A stretch of DNA of 64,000 bases from Microseira wollei NIES-4236 (GCF_020521235.1 NZ_BLAY01000023.1:1-64000); one strand, 5' to 3'; shown: positions 7,368 to 15,870, counted from the stretch's first letter. Program-made: numbers and translations. The notes: generated by a model from the letters alone, not told the origin.

Positions 7368-8018
7368 ATGATTCGTTTATTGCTGGTGGATGACCAACAT
7401 TTAATCAGGCAGGGATTAAAAGCTTTGCTCGAGTTAGAACCTGATTTAGAAATAGTCGGAGAAGCTGAGAATGGGTCAAGGGCAATTCAAATGGTAGAAA
7501 TCGTAAAACCAGATGTGGTTTTAATGGATGTGCGGATGCCAATAATGGATGGCGTAGCAGCAACGCGGGAAATTTGTCAGCGCTTTCCTAGTACAAAAGT
7601 TTTGGTTTTGACAACGTTTGATGATGATTATATATCTGAATCCCTGCGCTTTGGGGCGGTAGGATATTTGCTCAAAGATACCCCTTCTGAAGAGTTAGCG
7701 GCGGCGATTCGGATGGTGCAAAAAGGCTATACTCAACTAGCACCGGGGTTAATAGAAAAAATGATAGCGAAAGTTGCTGCACCCCCACCGACAAAAGCTA
7801 TTAACTTACCTCCTGGATGGAACGAACTAACCCCGAGGGAAAAGGAAGTTTTGCGTTTAATTGCTGCGGGTGCGAGTAATCGAGAAATTGCGCGATCGCT
7901 TTATATTACAGAAGGCACGGTAAAGAACCACGTCACGAATATTTTAAATCGTTTAGGGTTGCCTTCTCGCACGCAAGCGGCGATTTTTGCCAATACATTT
8001 TTGCCGTTACTGGAATAA
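7368..8018 (+). CDS. NarL/FixJ-family response regulator
   Basis: The 216-residue protein has a complete receiver (Asp8, Asp9, phosphoacceptor Asp54 in VVLMDVRMP, the conserved Lys in LLKDTPSE) and a C-terminal LuxR-type helix-turn-helix (LTPREKEVLRLIAAGASNRE to TEGTVKNHVTNILNRLG). It is the probable partner of the HisKA_3 kinase at 5917-7107 and would bind DNA when phosphorylated; its targets are not visible here. Its 3' end overlaps the convergent deaminase gene by 12 bp. Confidence 0.93.
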   Translation: MIRLLLVDDQHLIRQGLKALLELEPDLEIVGEAENGSRAIQMVEIVKPDVVLMDVRMPIMDGVAATREICQRFPSTKVLVLTTFDDDYISESLRFGAVGYLLKDTPSEELAAAIRMVQKGYTQLAPGLIEKMIAKVAAPPPTKAINLPPGWNELTPREKEVLRLIAAGASNREIARSLYITEGTVKNHVTNILNRLGLPSRTQAAIFANTFLPLLE

Positions 8019-8432
8019 TTGCAAACACTCGTCTTTCAAAACTCCTTTCGTTACTTTTATTTTTCTAAATCCCCGCTTAATAACTTCTTCGCAATCAATA
8101 TCGATTTGCGATTGATTTGCTGCAATTAAATCGCCAATCGACGCCCCAAAAACAATTTCAGAAATTCCCGCCCAAACACAAGCAGTCGCGCACATCGGAC
8201 AAGGTTCGCCCGTCGTGTATAGAGTATAACCTGCAAGGGAAGTACTTTGAATTTTAGCGGTTAAAAGGCGAATCGCATTAATTTCTGCATGGGCGGAAGG
8301 GTCTTTATCTCTTTGAACCGTGTTATGTGCTTTGATCATAACTTCGTTATCTTTCACAATAACTGCACCGTAAGGTGCGTCTCCTTGCTGCGCTTCTTGG
8401 AGCGCCAGCTTCATAAAATCTTCACGTTTCAT
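8007..8432 (-). CDS. Nucleoside/guanine deaminase-type zinc deaminase
   Basis: The 141-residue protein is a single CMP/dCMP-deaminase-fold domain with the zinc and proton-shuttle motif His48-Ala-Glu50 and Pro-Cys78-Pro-Met-Cys81. Length and motif order fit the GuaD/nucleoside deaminase group rather than TadA, but the substrate cannot be fixed. It ends 12 bp inside the convergent response regulator gene. The ATG at 8432 has no strong ribosome site in front. Confidence 0.85.
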   Translation of the reverse strand: MKREDFMKLALQEAQQGDAPYGAVIVKDNEVMIKAHNTVQRDKDPSAHAEINAIRLLTAKIQSTSLAGYTLYTTGEPCPMCATACVWAGISEIVFGASIGDLIAANQSQIDIDCEEVIKRGFRKIKVTKGVLKDECLQLFQ

Positions 8433-8679
8433 CTGATTTTTTGTATTAATTGCAACAATTTCTTATTTATACTAATTATCGATTGTTTGGCAACAAATAT
8501 TTACCCAGCTAATGTGTAGAGCGTGAAAAATTTTATCATTTATCTTAACAACGCCTGATGGAGTAAGGGTGATTTTCTAGTCTATAGTAGAGCCAAAGTC
8601 TTTTTGCGGTCAAACCAGTGCTTAACTCTGTATAACTCTAGCATGAAAAAGTATCATAATATACAAAGGATGGTTTTCA

Positions 8680-8841
8680 ATGGATAGGTGGAAATTAAAC
8701 ATCCAGACTTTATCAGGGGTCCCGATGAAGAATAACCCCATTGCATCTATTACGGGGGGAAGTTTTTTGTCTGTGATGGTTTTGTCATGGTTTTATATCA
8801 TGTCCTTAGGGATCGGTAGTGTATGGATGGCTAATAGCTAA
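8680..8841 (+). CDS. Possible small membrane protein, tail encoded by a mobile repeat
   Basis: A 53-codon frame starts at the ATG at 8680, with AAAGGATGG about 8-16 bases upstream. The product has one hydrophobic segment (GGSFLSVMVLSWFYIM). From 8796 the frame runs into a family A mobile repeat, so the last 15 residues are encoded by the insertion; the pre-insertion frame would have ended soon after as well. Nothing is known of the family, and the frame may be chance. Confidence 0.3.
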   Translation: MDRWKLNIQTLSGVPMKNNPIASITGGSFLSVMVLSWFYIMSLGIGSVWMANS

Positions 8842-8928
8842 TTGCTAATTGCTCGCTTTTCAATTGCCAAAAGAGCCATTAGCGATTAGCTATTAGCAGT
8901 TACACAACCGTTGCTATTGGACATGATA
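8796..8928. mobile_element. Family A MITE-like element, copy 1
   Basis: This 133-bp element has ends TATCATGTCC and GGACATGATA, and TTA is duplicated on both sides (8793-8795 and 8929-8931). The interior is made of inverted GCTAATT/ATTAGC heptamers. It matches the element at 45155-45291 in opposite orientation, including GGTAGTGTATGGATGGCTAA. No transposase is encoded. Confidence 0.85.
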
Positions 8929-9018
8929 TTACGCCGATAGCGTGAATGTCTGCTTTCCCTAAAAGCTATCGGTGGCGGCAGAAGACTCAGCTTAAAAGGG
9001 TTATCCTTTGTTTAGCCG

Positions 9019-11007
9019 ATGATTGGGAAGGACTTAGCTGTGCAGGCAATTAACGAGAGCCACTATTTACTCAACCACGTCCCCAACAACCCCGCGTTGG
9101 GCATCTACCGCGTTTTTGAACCGCAGTGCAATTGGGAACTTTTGCAGTGGCTTTCGCAGGAAGATGTGCCGAAGCAGCAGAAAGAAGCGTTAATCGCAGC
9201 TTTAATGGATTTTGACGACGGATGCGGCGATTTTTATCGAATTCGCGCTTATTTTCTCGCAGCATCTGGGATGGGAAAATTCAGGGATTCGCGTCTGGCG
9301 GATGCAATTGTCAGGCAGATCGTCAAGTGGGAATTTGGTTGCTTTGATGAGGAAGAACGGGATTGGGCGAGATTTTCAACTATAATTGCCCAAAAAGCGC
9401 GGGAGATTCTTAAAGAGACGGATATAGAACGAGCGATCGCAGCGATTGCAGAGTTGATCTCGAATACGTCAGATGAAGCCACCCGCCTGATCGCGGCATA
9501 CGATTTGGGGCAAATTGGTACGGGAAATCAAACGGCAATTGCGGCTTTAATCCGAATAATACAAACTTCCCAAGCTCAAGCTACCCGGATGGAAGCGATT
9601 TCTAGCTTGGGGCAAATTGGTGCGGGCAGTTCCAGAGCGATCGCAGCAATGGTAGAGTTAATCCGCAGCTCGCATAACGAATACACCCGTTGGCAAGCGG
9701 CTTACAGCTTAGGAAAAATAGACCCAGGAAATAAATTTGCGATCGCGACTTTAGTCGAATTGATTCAAACCTCTGTTCAGGAATCCACCCGTCAGCTAGC
9801 GGCTGGGGATTTAGAAAAAATAGATCCAGGAAATCCTATCGGCATCGCTACCTTAGTGCAGGTAATTCAAACGAGTAAAAATGAAGAAATCCGCTGGCGA
9901 GTAACATCTGAATTAAGAAAGCCAGAAGAAGCACTAGAAGCAGCGATCGCCAGTCTGGTTGAGGTGATTCAAACATCACAGAATGACTTTGCCGTCTGCC
10001 AAGTGGCTTCGAGTTTGGCGCAAATTGGCAGCGGCAATCAAAGCGCGATCGCAGCTTTAGAAGAGAAAATTCAGAAATCAGAAAGCGAATACACCCGCTG
10101 GCAAACGGCTTATAGTTTAGGGAAAATAGACCCAGGAAATCCCGTCGCAATCGCTGCTTTAGTCGAGTTAATCGCAACCACTAAAAATGAATACGTGCTT
10201 TGGCAAGCAGCGTCTAGTTTGGGAAAAATAAACTCAGGGAATGAATTTGCGATCGCGTCTTTGGTGAAGCTGATTGAAACATCTAGCAATCAATCGATCC
10301 GTCAGCTATCGGTTTATAGTTTGGGGCAAATCTGCACCAACAACGAAACCGCCATCGCAGCGTTAGTGGGGTTAGTTGAGATTTGCGATAATGAATCAAT
10401 TTGTAGAAAAGCAGCAGCTAGCTTGGGTAAAATTGCCAGCGGTAACTCGAGAGCGATCGCAGCTTTAGTGCAGCTAATTCAAACAGTGGATAACGAACAA
10501 ACCCGTTGGCGAGGCGCTTATAGTTTGGGGCGCATCGCTCCGGGTAATGACGTTGCGATCGCCACTTTGGTGCAGCTAATCAAAACCGCCCTTAACAAAC
10601 ATACCCAACAGCTAGCCGCTTGTTGTTTAGGGCGAATCGGCAACGGCAACGAAACAGCCATTACGGCGTTAGTAGAGTTGATTCAAACCTGTGAAGATGA
10701 ATCGATTCGCTGGCTAGCCGCTGGGAGTTTGTGGCAAATTGCAGTGGGAAATGAAGCTGCGATCGCTGCTTTAATCGATTTAATTCAGCACTCTGAAGAT
10801 GAATCAATTCCTCAGCTTGCTGCTTATAACTTGCGGAAAATTTTACAAGGTGATTCTTTTCCAAAAGTCGTTACAACCTTAAAAAAATACTTGGATAACC
10901 TTGACAAAAACGACATTAACCGCTATAGAGCTTGCTACGAAGTTCTGTGGTATTGCGCCGAAAACATGACTTACCCAGCCTTTTATCAAGCTTGGCATTC
11001 ACAATAA
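9019..11007 (+). CDS. Large HEAT-repeat protein (PBS-lyase type repeats)
   Basis: After an N-terminal region of about 130 residues with no recognised domain (it includes VFEPQCNWELLQWLSQEDVP), the 662-residue protein consists of about 13 tandem repeats of 36-37 residues. The consensus resembles AIAALVELIQTSxNExTRWQ plus AAxSLGKIDPGN. Such solenoids bind proteins; in cyanobacteria they often sit next to NACHT-type or phycobilisome-related functions, but nothing here fixes a role. Nearly every repeat contains GCGATCGC at the same place, so the HIP1 octamer has spread with the repeat. The gene stands alone. Confidence 0.8.
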   Translation: MIGKDLAVQAINESHYLLNHVPNNPALGIYRVFEPQCNWELLQWLSQEDVPKQQKEALIAALMDFDDGCGDFYRIRAYFLAASGMGKFRDSRLADAIVRQIVKWEFGCFDEEERDWARFSTIIAQKAREILKETDIERAIAAIAELISNTSDEATRLIAAYDLGQIGTGNQTAIAALIRIIQTSQAQATRMEAISSLGQIGAGSSRAIAAMVELIRSSHNEYTRWQAAYSLGKIDPGNKFAIATLVELIQTSVQESTRQLAAGDLEKIDPGNPIGIATLVQVIQTSKNEEIRWRVTSELRKPEEALEAAIASLVEVIQTSQNDFAVCQVASSLAQIGSGNQSAIAALEEKIQKSESEYTRWQTAYSLGKIDPGNPVAIAALVELIATTKNEYVLWQAASSLGKINSGNEFAIASLVKLIETSSNQSIRQLSVYSLGQICTNNETAIAALVGLVEICDNESICRKAAASLGKIASGNSRAIAALVQLIQTVDNEQTRWRGAYSLGRIAPGNDVAIATLVQLIKTALNKHTQQLAACCLGRIGNGNETAITALVELIQTCEDESIRWLAAGSLWQIAVGNEAAIAALIDLIQHSEDESIPQLAAYNLRKILQGDSFPKVVTTLKKYLDNLDKNDINRYRACYEVLWYCAENMTYPAFYQAWHSQ

Positions 11008-11069
11008 AAGGGAAAAAGGTACAGGGTAAAAAGAACAAACAATTACCCATTACCTATTACCCATACCCT

Positions 11070-11095
11070 CGTTCCCAAGCAAAGCCTTGGGAACG
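11070..11095. terminator. Hairpin between convergent genes
   Basis: CGTTCCCAAG (11070-11079) pairs with CTTGGGAACG (11086-11095). It lies between the HEAT gene and the convergent sugar transferase, within CCATTACC repeats. This hairpin is a frequent cyanobacterial intergenic repeat and may end both transcripts. Confidence 0.5.
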
Positions 11096-11113
11096 CCATT
11101 ACCCATTACCATT

Positions 11114-12085
11114 TTACGCAGCCCCGCTATTTTTCCGGAACAAAATTAGGACGGTTTTCACAATCAGCTTGATGTCATACATCAGGCTCCAATTCTTTTG
11201 GTATTCCAAATCCAAGCGAATCACATCCTCAAATTTGCGAATCGACGAGCGTCCGTTCACCTGCCATTCTCCGGTCATCCCCGGTTTAACATCCAAACGC
11301 TGCCATTCGGGAACGTCGTAACGCTCGACTTCATCCGGCGTTGGCGGTCTGGTTCCCACCAAACTCATTTCTCCTGTAAGCACATTCCAAAACTGAGGTA
11401 ACTCATCCAAACTCGTCCGCCTGAGAAACCGACCTACCTTTGTAATGCGAGGATCGTTGTCATTTTTGAACAGTTTGTTACCATCCAATTTATTTTCAAT
11501 TTGTGACTTGAGTGCTTCGGCATTTGTACACATCGAGCGGAATTTCCAGATGCGAAACTTTTTGCCCAACCAGCCGCAGCGGGTTTGAGCGAAGAAAATC
11601 GGTCCCGGACTATCCAGTTTAATTGCTACGGCAATCGGAATAAACGCAATTCCCGTAATTGCCAAACCTACCAACGCCCCTACAACATCGATAACCCGTT
11701 TGAGCCAAGAACGGACAGAAGGATGGGTAGCGGGTGGTTGAACGTCGCCCGCTTTAGTTGGTGCTGGCGTTTCGCTGGGGGTGCGCTGCTCGATTTTGAA
11801 CACTTGGTCGAGTCCCGTAAGCGACAACACCGCCATCACTTGAGGACGGACATCCCACAGAATCAATTCAATTCCCTGCTGCTGTGCGGTTTTGAAATTG
11901 GTGACCAAGGCTCCCAAACCACTGCTGTCCATAAAAGTGGTCTGGCTAAAATCGAGAATAACCTTGCTAGGAACCGAATTTCCTTGCACAAGCGCTTGAA
12001 AAGATTGCTTAAAGGCGACCGCCTCCAGCACGGTTAAGCGAGGGGGTACTGGAATTTGAGGAATCTCGTCCAAGACCTTAACCAT
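11114..12085 (-). CDS. STAS domain fused to a polyprenyl-phosphate sugar transferase
   Basis: Residues 1-100 form a STAS (anti-sigma-factor-antagonist) domain with the typical D-S-S-G motif at 53-56. After a linker, a membrane segment (about 133-155) leads into a bacterial sugar transferase domain (PF02397 type) with FRIWKFRSM, TSLDELPQFWNVLTGEMS and LVGTRPP. Such transferases put the first sugar phosphate on undecaprenyl phosphate in exopolysaccharide or O-antigen synthesis. The fusion suggests that the first step of polysaccharide export is controlled by partner-switching (Ser phosphorylation), which is inference. No other polysaccharide genes are adjacent. Confidence 0.88.
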   Translation of the reverse strand: MVKVLDEIPQIPVPPRLTVLEAVAFKQSFQALVQGNSVPSKVILDFSQTTFMDSSGLGALVTNFKTAQQQGIELILWDVRPQVMAVLSLTGLDQVFKIEQRTPSETPAPTKAGDVQPPATHPSVRSWLKRVIDVVGALVGLAITGIAFIPIAVAIKLDSPGPIFFAQTRCGWLGKKFRIWKFRSMCTNAEALKSQIENKLDGNKLFKNDNDPRITKVGRFLRRTSLDELPQFWNVLTGEMSLVGTRPPTPDEVERYDVPEWQRLDVKPGMTGEWQVNGRSSIRKFEDVIRLDLEYQKNWSLMYDIKLIVKTVLILFRKNSGAA

Positions 12086-12238
12086 AAACTCTACTGATAC
12101 AAGGGCGCTAACTACACAGACTGAATGCTAAGTTGCAATTCTATGCTAAACCGCAATGTGGGACAGGTGAGCAGGTGGGCAGGTAGGAAGGTGGGCAAAA
12201 GGGGCTATGGTGATGGGGAGATGGGGAGATGAGGGAGA
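12086..12238. other. Intergenic, GGGGAGAT/GCAGGTGG low complexity
   Basis: Bases 12165-12240 are imperfect repeats such as GGTGGGCAGGTAGGAAGG and GATGGGGAGATGGGGAGAT. No gene is seen. The promoter of the STAS/transferase gene must lie in 12086-12150. Confidence 0.5.
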
Positions 12239-12641
12239 TGAACGAGGTCAGGAACCTCAGCCTAAAGGCATGAGGCTTGGAAGAGAAATCTAACAAGCCA
12301 TCCTGACCAGCCTAAGACTTTCCTTGTCTAGGTTTTTTGAGTCACGACACCGGAGAATGCGTAGCTAGTTCCCTGCTCTGTCATTTGCAGTTAAACAGTT
12401 TTAAGGTCACTGAAACAGTGCTGCAAGTCTAACAAGCTCTTAAAACATTGGCCTTGCTAACTTTACCCCGAAAGGGAGGCTGATGGCGAGCAAAACACTA
12501 TGTGTACAGGGTTGCAAGATTCGAGGCGGTAACTGTCCCGCTGAAAGTACAACACAAAAGTACACCGATTCAAGCAACCCCAAGGCAGTAGTGGTAACTG
12601 TAAAGCCGTCCGATAAGGACGGGGTTTCTACCCATTTTTCT
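12239..12641 (+). ncRNA. Strongly folded RNA-like region, possibly ORF-less HEARO/omega-RNA type
   Basis: About 400 bases without a credible ORF hold many consistent stems: 12246-12253 with 12301-12308 (8 bp), 12255-12262 with 12267-12275, 12311-12318 with 12326-12332, 12385-12390 with 12421-12426 enclosing 12408-12412 with 12416-12420, CCC-GAAA-GGG at 12467-12476 (a GNRA tetraloop on the + strand), 12509-12515 with 12574-12580 (7 bp) enclosing two more, and 12606-12611 with 12617-12622. The left edge follows ATGA (12238-12241). GATGAGGGAGA occurs at 12228-12238 and again at 12642-12652. The size and edge recall IscB-associated HEARO RNAs; an IS200/605 tnpB right end is the main alternative. 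No nuclease ORF is attached. Confidence 0.5.
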
Positions 12642-12679
12642 GATGAGGGAGACTCTGGAAGTGGAAGTAATTTCTTGGC

Positions 12680-12792
12680 GGACTTACGCCAAGAAACCCG
12701 GTTTCTCGACGAAGAAACCGGGTTTCTTACTGGGATCTCTGGTTGCCAAACCGACGATTTTTCAAAGAAACCCGGTTTCTTGGCGTAAGTCC
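12680..12792. repeat. Family B palindromic repeat (GGACTTACGC ends)
   Basis: GGACTTACGC (12680-12689) is inverted as GCGTAAGTCC (12783-12792). Inside are several AGAAACCCGGTTTCT palindromes. The same family recurs at about 13.5, 23.1, 31.3, 31.7, 40.0, 40.15, 45.4 and 55.5 kb. Confidence 0.85.
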
Positions 12793-12977
12793 CGATCATC
12801 TTGATCACCTGCTTCACCTTCGCAATCTTCCCCATCTTCCCCATCTCCCCATCTCCCCTGCTGCGAAATAGCTCCCCTGCACACCAGCACACCAGCACAC
12901 CTGCTCGCTCTCCGCGAACAAATCCCAAAAATTTAAGCCAGAATTGGAACTGTTAACCCATTTAGTGGGAGAAAGCG

Positions 12978-13490
12978 ATGATTTGGCAGCGTTTACGTAG
13001 AACTATAGCTCCTCTCTTGTTAACAGTTTTACTGCTGGTAACCTCCTGTAGTTCTCAGCCTGCTTCTCGATTTGACAAGGCGCAGCGGGAAAGCACGCAA
13101 CGAGGAGCCACACCGGCGGTTGTCAAAGAAGCTACACAAGGTAGCGAATTTAACAAATTTTTTCCCAAAGATGGGGATGGTTTTGATCGCGTCTTCGTCC
13201 AGGAGAAAAAAGGTTTTGCCGAAGCAAAGCTGAACAAAGGCGGCAAGAACGTAGCCATGCTGTCGATCTCGGATACAGCAAGCACTCCAGAGGCGAGGAC
13301 TAAATTTCAGAACAGTACTCAACAGATTGGCGGTTATCCAGTCGTTGACCAAGGCGCTAACATCACCGCAGCGCTGGTGGGGAATCGCTACCAGGTGAAA
13401 GTCCAATCTCGCGATCCGTCCTTTACCAAGAGCGATCGCGAAGCTTGGCTGGCAAAATTCAATCTTGGGGGTTTGGCGGCAATCAAGTAA
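12978..13490 (+). CDS. Lipoprotein of unknown function
   Basis: The 170-residue protein starts with a lipoprotein signal peptide (MIWQRLRRTIAPLLLTVLLL, then VTSC with the lipid-accepting Cys at 24). The mature part is basic, with a small conserved-looking core (EFNKFFPKDGDGFDRVFVQE, FAEAKLNKGGKNVAMLSISD). It resembles conserved cyanobacterial lipoproteins without assigned function. It would be anchored on the periplasmic or thylakoid-lumen side. The gene is flanked by family B repeats on both sides. Confidence 0.7.
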   Translation: MIWQRLRRTIAPLLLTVLLLVTSCSSQPASRFDKAQRESTQRGATPAVVKEATQGSEFNKFFPKDGDGFDRVFVQEKKGFAEAKLNKGGKNVAMLSISDTASTPEARTKFQNSTQQIGGYPVVDQGANITAALVGNRYQVKVQSRDPSFTKSDREAWLAKFNLGGLAAIK

Positions 13491-13503
13491 GAAAAAGCAT
13501 TGG

Positions 13504-13607
13504 CAGGACTTACGCAGGCGGGGCGTTGCAACCCGGTTTCTGGGTCAATCTCGCGCCTCTAAACCCAAGATTTTTCCTATCACCAAAGTTTTTTTGTCTA
13601 AGTCCTG
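13504..13607. repeat. Family B palindromic repeat
   Basis: The left end CAGGACTTACGCA (from 13504) and a right end TAAGTCCTG (to 13607) enclose AACCCGGTTTCT-like and AAGATTTTTCCTATC-like pieces, as in the other family members. Confidence 0.75.
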
Positions 13608-13646
13608 ATTGGATTAGATCGCAATCTTCACAAAAGGTAAAGAATC

Positions 13647-14534
13647 GTGAGCAAATCGATTTTTCAATTAGTGGACGAACTGCCAACCAGCAACTTAACC
13701 GTGAGTTCGCTGAGAGCGCTCGATTTCGTCATTCCCGGCGAGTGGCAAAACATCGTTGGGTTTGAGAATACCATCCGGGCGGTGACGGGAGAAACCGACC
13801 AAGACTTGATCCAGCAAATAGGCGATCGCGCGGTATATCTATTCAACGACCAATCCCAAGGTTACCAGCGCGCCTTGTGGCTGTATCAAACCGTCGATAG
13901 CGCCTCTTCTGCGTTGGGTGCAGCAGCTTTAGCCAACAAAGTCGGCGAGCAAGTCTCATTTCTCGGTTTCTTAAGCAACCTGACTCCCAAAGCCGAAAAA
14001 GCGCAAACCATCGACCTCGCGGTGAAATTAGTCGTCGAATTGGTCGCTTTCTGCCAAATTAACGGCATTCCCGGCGACAGCATCGGCGACTTTCTAGCCG
14101 CATTGGGCGACTATTCCGGCGAGTCTTTGATGCGGATGGCGGCGCTGGTATGCTTTGATGGTCTGATTCCCCTCGGTCCAGACTTCATCCAAAAAGCCCT
14201 AACGTCCGTCAACAGCATGGGGGCATCGGACTTAGAGCAAAACCAGACCTTTAAAGGGGTCAGCAACCTCATCCCCGGTGGAAATGCCGCTGGTAAGCTG
14301 GGTTTCATTACCCAAAGCTTCGATTCCGTCTCTGGGTGGATGAGCGACTTCGTCAACTCTCGCGGTTTGACACCCCAAAATGTTGTCCACAACCTGTCTA
14401 GCTTTATCGAGATTGCAGAGGACAAATTAGACTATCTCGGCGCTTTCTTAGACGTTTCGACCAATTATTACGAGCATACCGGGATTCAAACCCTGGCTCG
14501 CCGCTTGATCGAACGCGCCGTCGCCGAAATTTAG
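13647..14534 (+). CDS. Unknown conserved protein, first of two tandem paralogues
   Basis: The 295-residue, mostly helical, soluble protein is not recognised. It shares its whole length with the protein at 14941-15834. Shared blocks are DELPTSNLTV, VPGEWQNxVGFxxTIRAVTG, QGYQRAxWxYQTVDSA, LMRxAALxCxDGxIPLGPDF, NLIPGG, GFIxQSF, LDYxxAFLDxxTNYYEHTGx and RRxIERAxxEI. No signal peptide, membrane segment or metal motif is seen. A GTG at 13647 appears to be the start (GTG AGC AAA TCG), matching the ATGAGCAAAAC start of the paralogue, with AAAGGTAAAG just upstream. Confidence 0.7.
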   Translation: MSKSIFQLVDELPTSNLTVSSLRALDFVIPGEWQNIVGFENTIRAVTGETDQDLIQQIGDRAVYLFNDQSQGYQRALWLYQTVDSASSALGAAALANKVGEQVSFLGFLSNLTPKAEKAQTIDLAVKLVVELVAFCQINGIPGDSIGDFLAALGDYSGESLMRMAALVCFDGLIPLGPDFIQKALTSVNSMGASDLEQNQTFKGVSNLIPGGNAAGKLGFITQSFDSVSGWMSDFVNSRGLTPQNVVHNLSSFIEIAEDKLDYLGAFLDVSTNYYEHTGIQTLARRLIERAVAEI

Positions 14535-14560
14535 CTCTTGAGCAGGGGAGCAGGGGAGCT

Positions 14561-14751
14561 GTAGGGGCGGGTTTTACCAATTAAACCGTGGAAACACGTA
14601 ATATATGGTAAAACCCGCGTACAAATAGGGGCGGGTTTTACCAATCAATACGTGGAAACACGTAATATATGGGAAAACCCGCGTACAAGTAGGGTCGGGC
14701 TTTACCAATCAATCCGTGGAAACACGTAATATATGGGAAACCCGCCCCTAC
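14561..14751. repeat. Three 64-bp tandem repeats, family D type ends
   Basis: The unit begins TAGGGGCGGGTTTTACCAAT and contains CGTGGAAACACGTAATATAT, with AAAACCCGC near its end. Copies begin at 14562, 14626 and 14690. Each unit is itself an imperfect palindrome (GCGGGTTTT with AAAACCCGC). The array fills most of the space between the two paralogous genes. Confidence 0.9.
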
Positions 14752-14940
14752 TAAAAACGAACTAAACCCGCTCTTCTTTGTTGGCCTAAAAACCGGGTTT
14801 CTGTGAAAGTAGTATCTCGTTAAAGTGCGCCCCTACTCGGTTTTTGGATTTCGATTAAATCTATCTAACAAGAGAATCCGAAAAGCGGTCAAACGAGTCG
14901 GTAGTTAATATCAAGCGAGAAGCACTTCCCAAGGAAATCT

Positions 14941-15834
14941 ATGAGCAAAACTAAACCCATCGATGATTTGGTTGATAACCTGCCAACGAGCAACATGACC
15001 GTTTATATGTTACGCGCTTTGGACTCAGTTGTTCCTGGCGAATGGCAGAACTTGGTGGGATTTAAAGATACCATTCGTGCTGTTACCGGAGAAACCGACA
15101 AAAAAACAGTTAAAAAAATACACGATCGCGCCCTAGAATTATACGAAGATCCTGCCCAAGGATACCAGCGCGCGATGTGGATATACCAAACTGTCGATAG
15201 TGCCGATAGCGCCATCGGCGCCGCCGCAATGGCAAATAAAATAGGAGAAAAAATCGGCTTTCTCTCTTTCTTAAATAAACTAACTCCCAAAGCGGATACG
15301 CTACAAAGCATAGATTTATGCCTAAAATTGGTCGCAGAATTGCTAGCATTATCCGCAATAAATCGCATTTCGATTACCAATATCAGCTCGCTAGCAAGCA
15401 CTTTAACTCAATATCACAACGAGTCTTTGATGCGAATAGCTGCCTTGATTTGCGTTGATGGCATTATCCCCCTTGGCCCCGATTTTATCAAGAAAGTACA
15501 ATCTACTTTGGGCAGCGTCAATCCCGCAGTATTACAGCAAAATTCCACGTACCAAAACCTCAGCAACATGATTCCAGGAGGCAGTGTCAACGATAAGATA
15601 GGTTTCATCAATCAAAGCTTCGGCGCGATGCAAGGTTGGATGGGTAATTTCGTCAATTCCCATCACATCACCCAACAAGGATTGCTGATCAACCTGCAAA
15701 AATATATGGACATCGCCGATAGTAAATTAGACTACGTCGCCGCATTTCTCGACATGACGACTAACTATTACGAACATACAGGAACTCAAACCGTTGCGCG
15801 TCGGGTAATTGAACGCGCTGCAAGAGAGATTTAG
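14941..15834 (+). CDS. Unknown conserved protein, second tandem paralogue
   Basis: The 297-residue protein aligns end to end with the product of 13647-14534 (start MSKTKPIDDLVDNLPTSNMT, end NYYEHTGTQTVARRVIERAA). By eye the identity is roughly half. The duplication is old, because the codons differ widely and 406 bp of repeat DNA now separates the copies. This copy is more basic in the first 60 residues (TDKKTVKKIHDRA). The function is unknown; conservation of both copies suggests that each is used. A 23-bp hairpin lies just after the stop. Confidence 0.7.
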   Translation: MSKTKPIDDLVDNLPTSNMTVYMLRALDSVVPGEWQNLVGFKDTIRAVTGETDKKTVKKIHDRALELYEDPAQGYQRAMWIYQTVDSADSAIGAAAMANKIGEKIGFLSFLNKLTPKADTLQSIDLCLKLVAELLALSAINRISITNISSLASTLTQYHNESLMRIAALICVDGIIPLGPDFIKKVQSTLGSVNPAVLQQNSTYQNLSNMIPGGSVNDKIGFINQSFGAMQGWMGNFVNSHHITQQGLLINLQKYMDIADSKLDYVAAFLDMTTNYYEHTGTQTVARRVIERAAREI

Positions 15835-15847
15835 ACCTTTGCCCCAA

Positions 15848-15870
15848 CCCCTCTCCTAAAACGAGAGGGG
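15848..15870. terminator. GC-rich hairpin after the second paralogue
   Basis: CCCCTCTC (15848-15855) pairs with GAGAGGGG (15863-15870), 14 bp past the stop. This hairpin type is a common cyanobacterial intergenic repeat; a T-run (ATTTTTTTG) follows about 18 bases later. Confidence 0.5.

Noticed and set aside
12228-12652. RNase P RNA, tmRNA, SRP RNA or 6S RNA
   Set aside because: None of their conserved cores (for example the GAGGAAAGTCCG of RNase P or the tmRNA T-arm end) is present.
12483-12788. 101-codon plus-strand frame starting MASKTLCVQG
   Set aside because: It runs through RNA stems and into a palindromic repeat; no homology is recognised.
12440-12928. 162-codon minus-strand frame
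   Set aside because: It covers the folded RNA region and a family B palindrome; composition is not protein-like.
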